Assembly: GCA_964572885.1 (NCBI GenBank)
Contig: CAZNFC010000019.1
Coordinates: 1-13,311 of the forward strand
Source of the DNA: UBA10107 sp964572885
Lineage (GTDB): Archaea; Nanobdellota; Nanobdellia; Woesearchaeales; UBA10107
Reading direction: 5' to 3'
DNA length: 13,311 nucleotides
The notes below the pieces were generated by a model, which did not search any database, was not told where the DNA came from, and saw only the letters and a list, made by a program, of their open reading frames with translations. The position numbers were made by a program, and so were the translations under genes. Shown in pieces: positions 11,892 through 13,311 of the stretch (the stretch's first letter is position 1; the number at the start of each line of letters is the position of its first letter).

Positions 11892-13311
11892 CTATTTCTT
11901 ATTCTTCTTCGGCTTCTCTACAGAAACGCCTGAAGAATGATTTTTCTCATGTGTGACTGGTATTCCGATTGGTTTCATCGTTGGGAAAGCGATGACATCT
12001 CTTATTGATTCGTTATTCGTAAATATCATAACCATCCTGTCAATTCCTAATCCTAATCCTCCTGTCGGAGGCATTCCTGTCTCAATCGCTTTGATAAAGT
12101 CATCATCCATAGGATGAGCTTCCATTCCTGCTCTTAACTGGTGTGCCTGAGCTTCCAATAATAATCTTTGTTCTATTGGATCATTCAGTTCAGAATATGC
12201 ATTTCCTATCTCCATTCCGGCTATGAAAGGTTCAAATCTTTCAATAAGAGAAGGATTCTTTCTATGTATTTTACAAAGTGGAGTTGTCTCGCGAGGATGA
12301 TCTGTAATAAATGTAGGATAAATTAGTTTATCTGCAACAAGTTCATCAAATATCGCAGAAACAGCGAGTCCTCTTATGAAATCTCCCTCGTATTTTACGT
12401 TATAAGTCCTAAGCAGATCTTTCACTTCAGAATCATTCAATTTGCTTATGTCCCCTATATTTGTATGTTTCTTTATGGCTTCAGTCATAGTCATCCTTAA
12501 CCATGGCCTTTTGATGTCGATCATATTGTCCCTGAACTTGAATTTTGTAGTCCCGAAAAGTTTCATAGCAACTCTTTCATATATCTCTTCAGTCAATTCC
12601 ATCATGTCATTGTAATCTGCATATGATTGATATAATTCAAGCATCGTGAATTCAGGATTGTGGCTGTGATCGATTCCTTCATTCCTGAAACTCTTTCCTA
12701 TCTCGAATACTTTCTCTATTCCTCCTACAATCATTCTTTTCAAGTATAATTCAGGAGATATTCTTAAGTACATGTCAAAATTCAAAGAATTATGATGAGT
12801 AGTGAAAGGTTTTGCGCTTGCTCCTCCATATATCGGCTGCAATACAGGAGTTTCCACCTCTACAAAGCTTTTCTCTTCAAGTATCTTTCTTATCTCGGAA
12901 ATTATCTTCGATCTCAATATGAAAGTATCTCTTGCCTGTTTATCTGAAGATAAATGAGCATATCTCTGCCTGTATTTTATTTCCGGATCTTTTATGCCAT
13001 GAAATTTGTCAGGCAATGGCCTCAATGATTTAGACAAAAGAGTAAGTTCTTTCGCTTCAACGGTGACTTCTCCAGTTTTTGTCTTGAAAACAGGACCTTT
13101 GACTCCAATTATGTCTCCCAAATCTAATTTCTTGAAAAGTTTATGATTATCTTTCAAATTTTCTTCAGTAACGAAAATCTGTATGTTTCCTGATTGATCC
13201 TGGACTGTCGCGAACCCGGCTTTTCCCATATCTCTTTTTGTCATGAGTCTTCCTGCTATTACGACAGTTTCTTCTGCATGCTCCTGCGGCTGCAATCCTG
13301 ATAAAGAATTC
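11892..13311 (-). CDS. lysS: Lysyl-tRNA synthetase, class II, 5' partial
   Basis: Charges tRNA-Lys with lysine in the cytoplasm. The frame is open to the right edge; counted from the TTG codon at 13295 it has 467 residues plus five more codons beyond. That TTG is not the true start, since class II LysRS has roughly 50 more residues before this point. Residues about 10-85 are the OB-fold anticodon-binding domain (VVIAGRLMTKRDMGKAGFA). The class II catalytic core follows: motif 1 around 144-152 (FVEVETPVL), motif 2 FRNEGIDHSHNPEFTMLE (203-220), and motif 3 GLGLGIDR (413-420) with the catalytic-site Arg. A short Lys-rich tail follows motif 3. The class II form is notable because many euryarchaea use the unrelated class I LysK. 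No defect is visible in the part present. Confidence 0.96.
   Translation of the reverse strand, partial: NSLSGLQPQEHAEETVVIAGRLMTKRDMGKAGFATVQDQSGNIQIFVTEENLKDNHKLFKKLDLGDIIGVKGPVFKTKTGEVTVEAKELTLLSKSLRPLPDKFHGIKDPEIKYRQRYAHLSSDKQARDTFILRSKIISEIRKILEEKSFVEVETPVLQPIYGGASAKPFTTHHNSLNFDMYLRISPELYLKRMIVGGIEKVFEIGKSFRNEGIDHSHNPEFTMLELYQSYADYNDMMELTEEIYERVAMKLFGTTKFKFRDNMIDIKRPWLRMTMTEAIKKHTNIGDISKLNDSEVKDLLRTYNVKYEGDFIRGLAVSAIFDELVADKLIYPTFITDHPRETTPLCKIHRKNPSLIERFEPFIAGMEIGNAYSELNDPIEQRLLLEAQAHQLRAGMEAHPMDDDFIKAIETGMPPTGGLGLGIDRMVMIFTNNESIRDVIAFPTMKPIGIPVTHEKNHSSGVSVEKPKKNKK

Noticed and set aside
13293..13295. TTG at 13295 as the true start of lysS.
   Set aside because: The frame stays open to the edge, and class II LysRS needs an additional N-terminal stretch before the OB-fold.
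13306..13311. The window ends exactly at an EcoRI site (GAATTC), which could mark the end of a cloned insert.
   Set aside because: A six-base site at an edge can be chance, and the left edge shows no such site. It gives no biological information.
1..13311. tRNA or rRNA genes, CRISPR arrays, insertion sequences or attachment sites.
   Set aside because: No cloverleaf, regularly spaced repeats, transposase or integrase was seen by eye in any intergenic stretch.

Overview
The window is from a low-GC archaeal genome, most likely a DPANN lineage close to Woesearchaeota or Pacearchaeota. The lineage is inferred from gene content; no rRNA is present. The archaeal signs are TATA boxes about 26 bases upstream of start codons, an AbrB-PhoU fusion, a surface protein with a C-terminal membrane anchor, and very compact gene spacing with overlapping or nearly touching stop codons. 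No tRNA, rRNA, CRISPR array, insertion sequence or prophage was seen.

Layout. Bases 1-3189 hold most of a large secreted, membrane-anchored protein with two ice-binding-type (DUF3494) domains separated by Ig-like modules; its extreme N-terminus lies left of the window. A long leader that can fold (about 3268-3415) precedes a DEAD-box RNA helicase with an RGG-like tail (3416-4750). argS lies convergent to it (4760-6424, minus). Upstream of argS is a 58-residue acidic protein gene (6467-6643, minus). Next comes a plus-strand pair, lgt (6789-7562) overlapping a small ferredoxin gene (7555-7782). Two minus-strand genes follow, a membrane/coiled-coil protein (7779-8099) and an unrecognised protein (8131-8760). 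Divergent from the latter is another unrecognised gene (8866-9291). A possible 37-residue basic peptide (9330-9443) precedes a protein that joins a degenerate LAGLIDADG region to an AraC-type helix-turn-helix (9468-10367). A second small acidic protein gene (10372-10512, minus) follows, then the AbrB-PhoU protein (10662-11597), a two-helix membrane protein (11605-11832, minus), and lysS (11892 to the right edge, minus, N-terminus cut off).

How the genes relate. Most are housekeeping or single-gene units, and I see no single multi-gene pathway. Recurrent patterns are more informative. Four genes (argS, the 209-aa protein, the 141-aa protein, the 75-aa membrane protein) have a TATA-like octamer centred 26.5 bases from the start codon, which predicts leaderless mRNAs. 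The two small acidic genes instead have 26-28 base leaders with Shine-Dalgarno sites, and they share a C-terminal AFL(R/K)GY motif. The least ordinary items are the WhiA-like LAGLIDADG/HTH protein, which appears to have lost its catalytic aspartates, the pair of small acidic proteins, and the foldable helicase leader.
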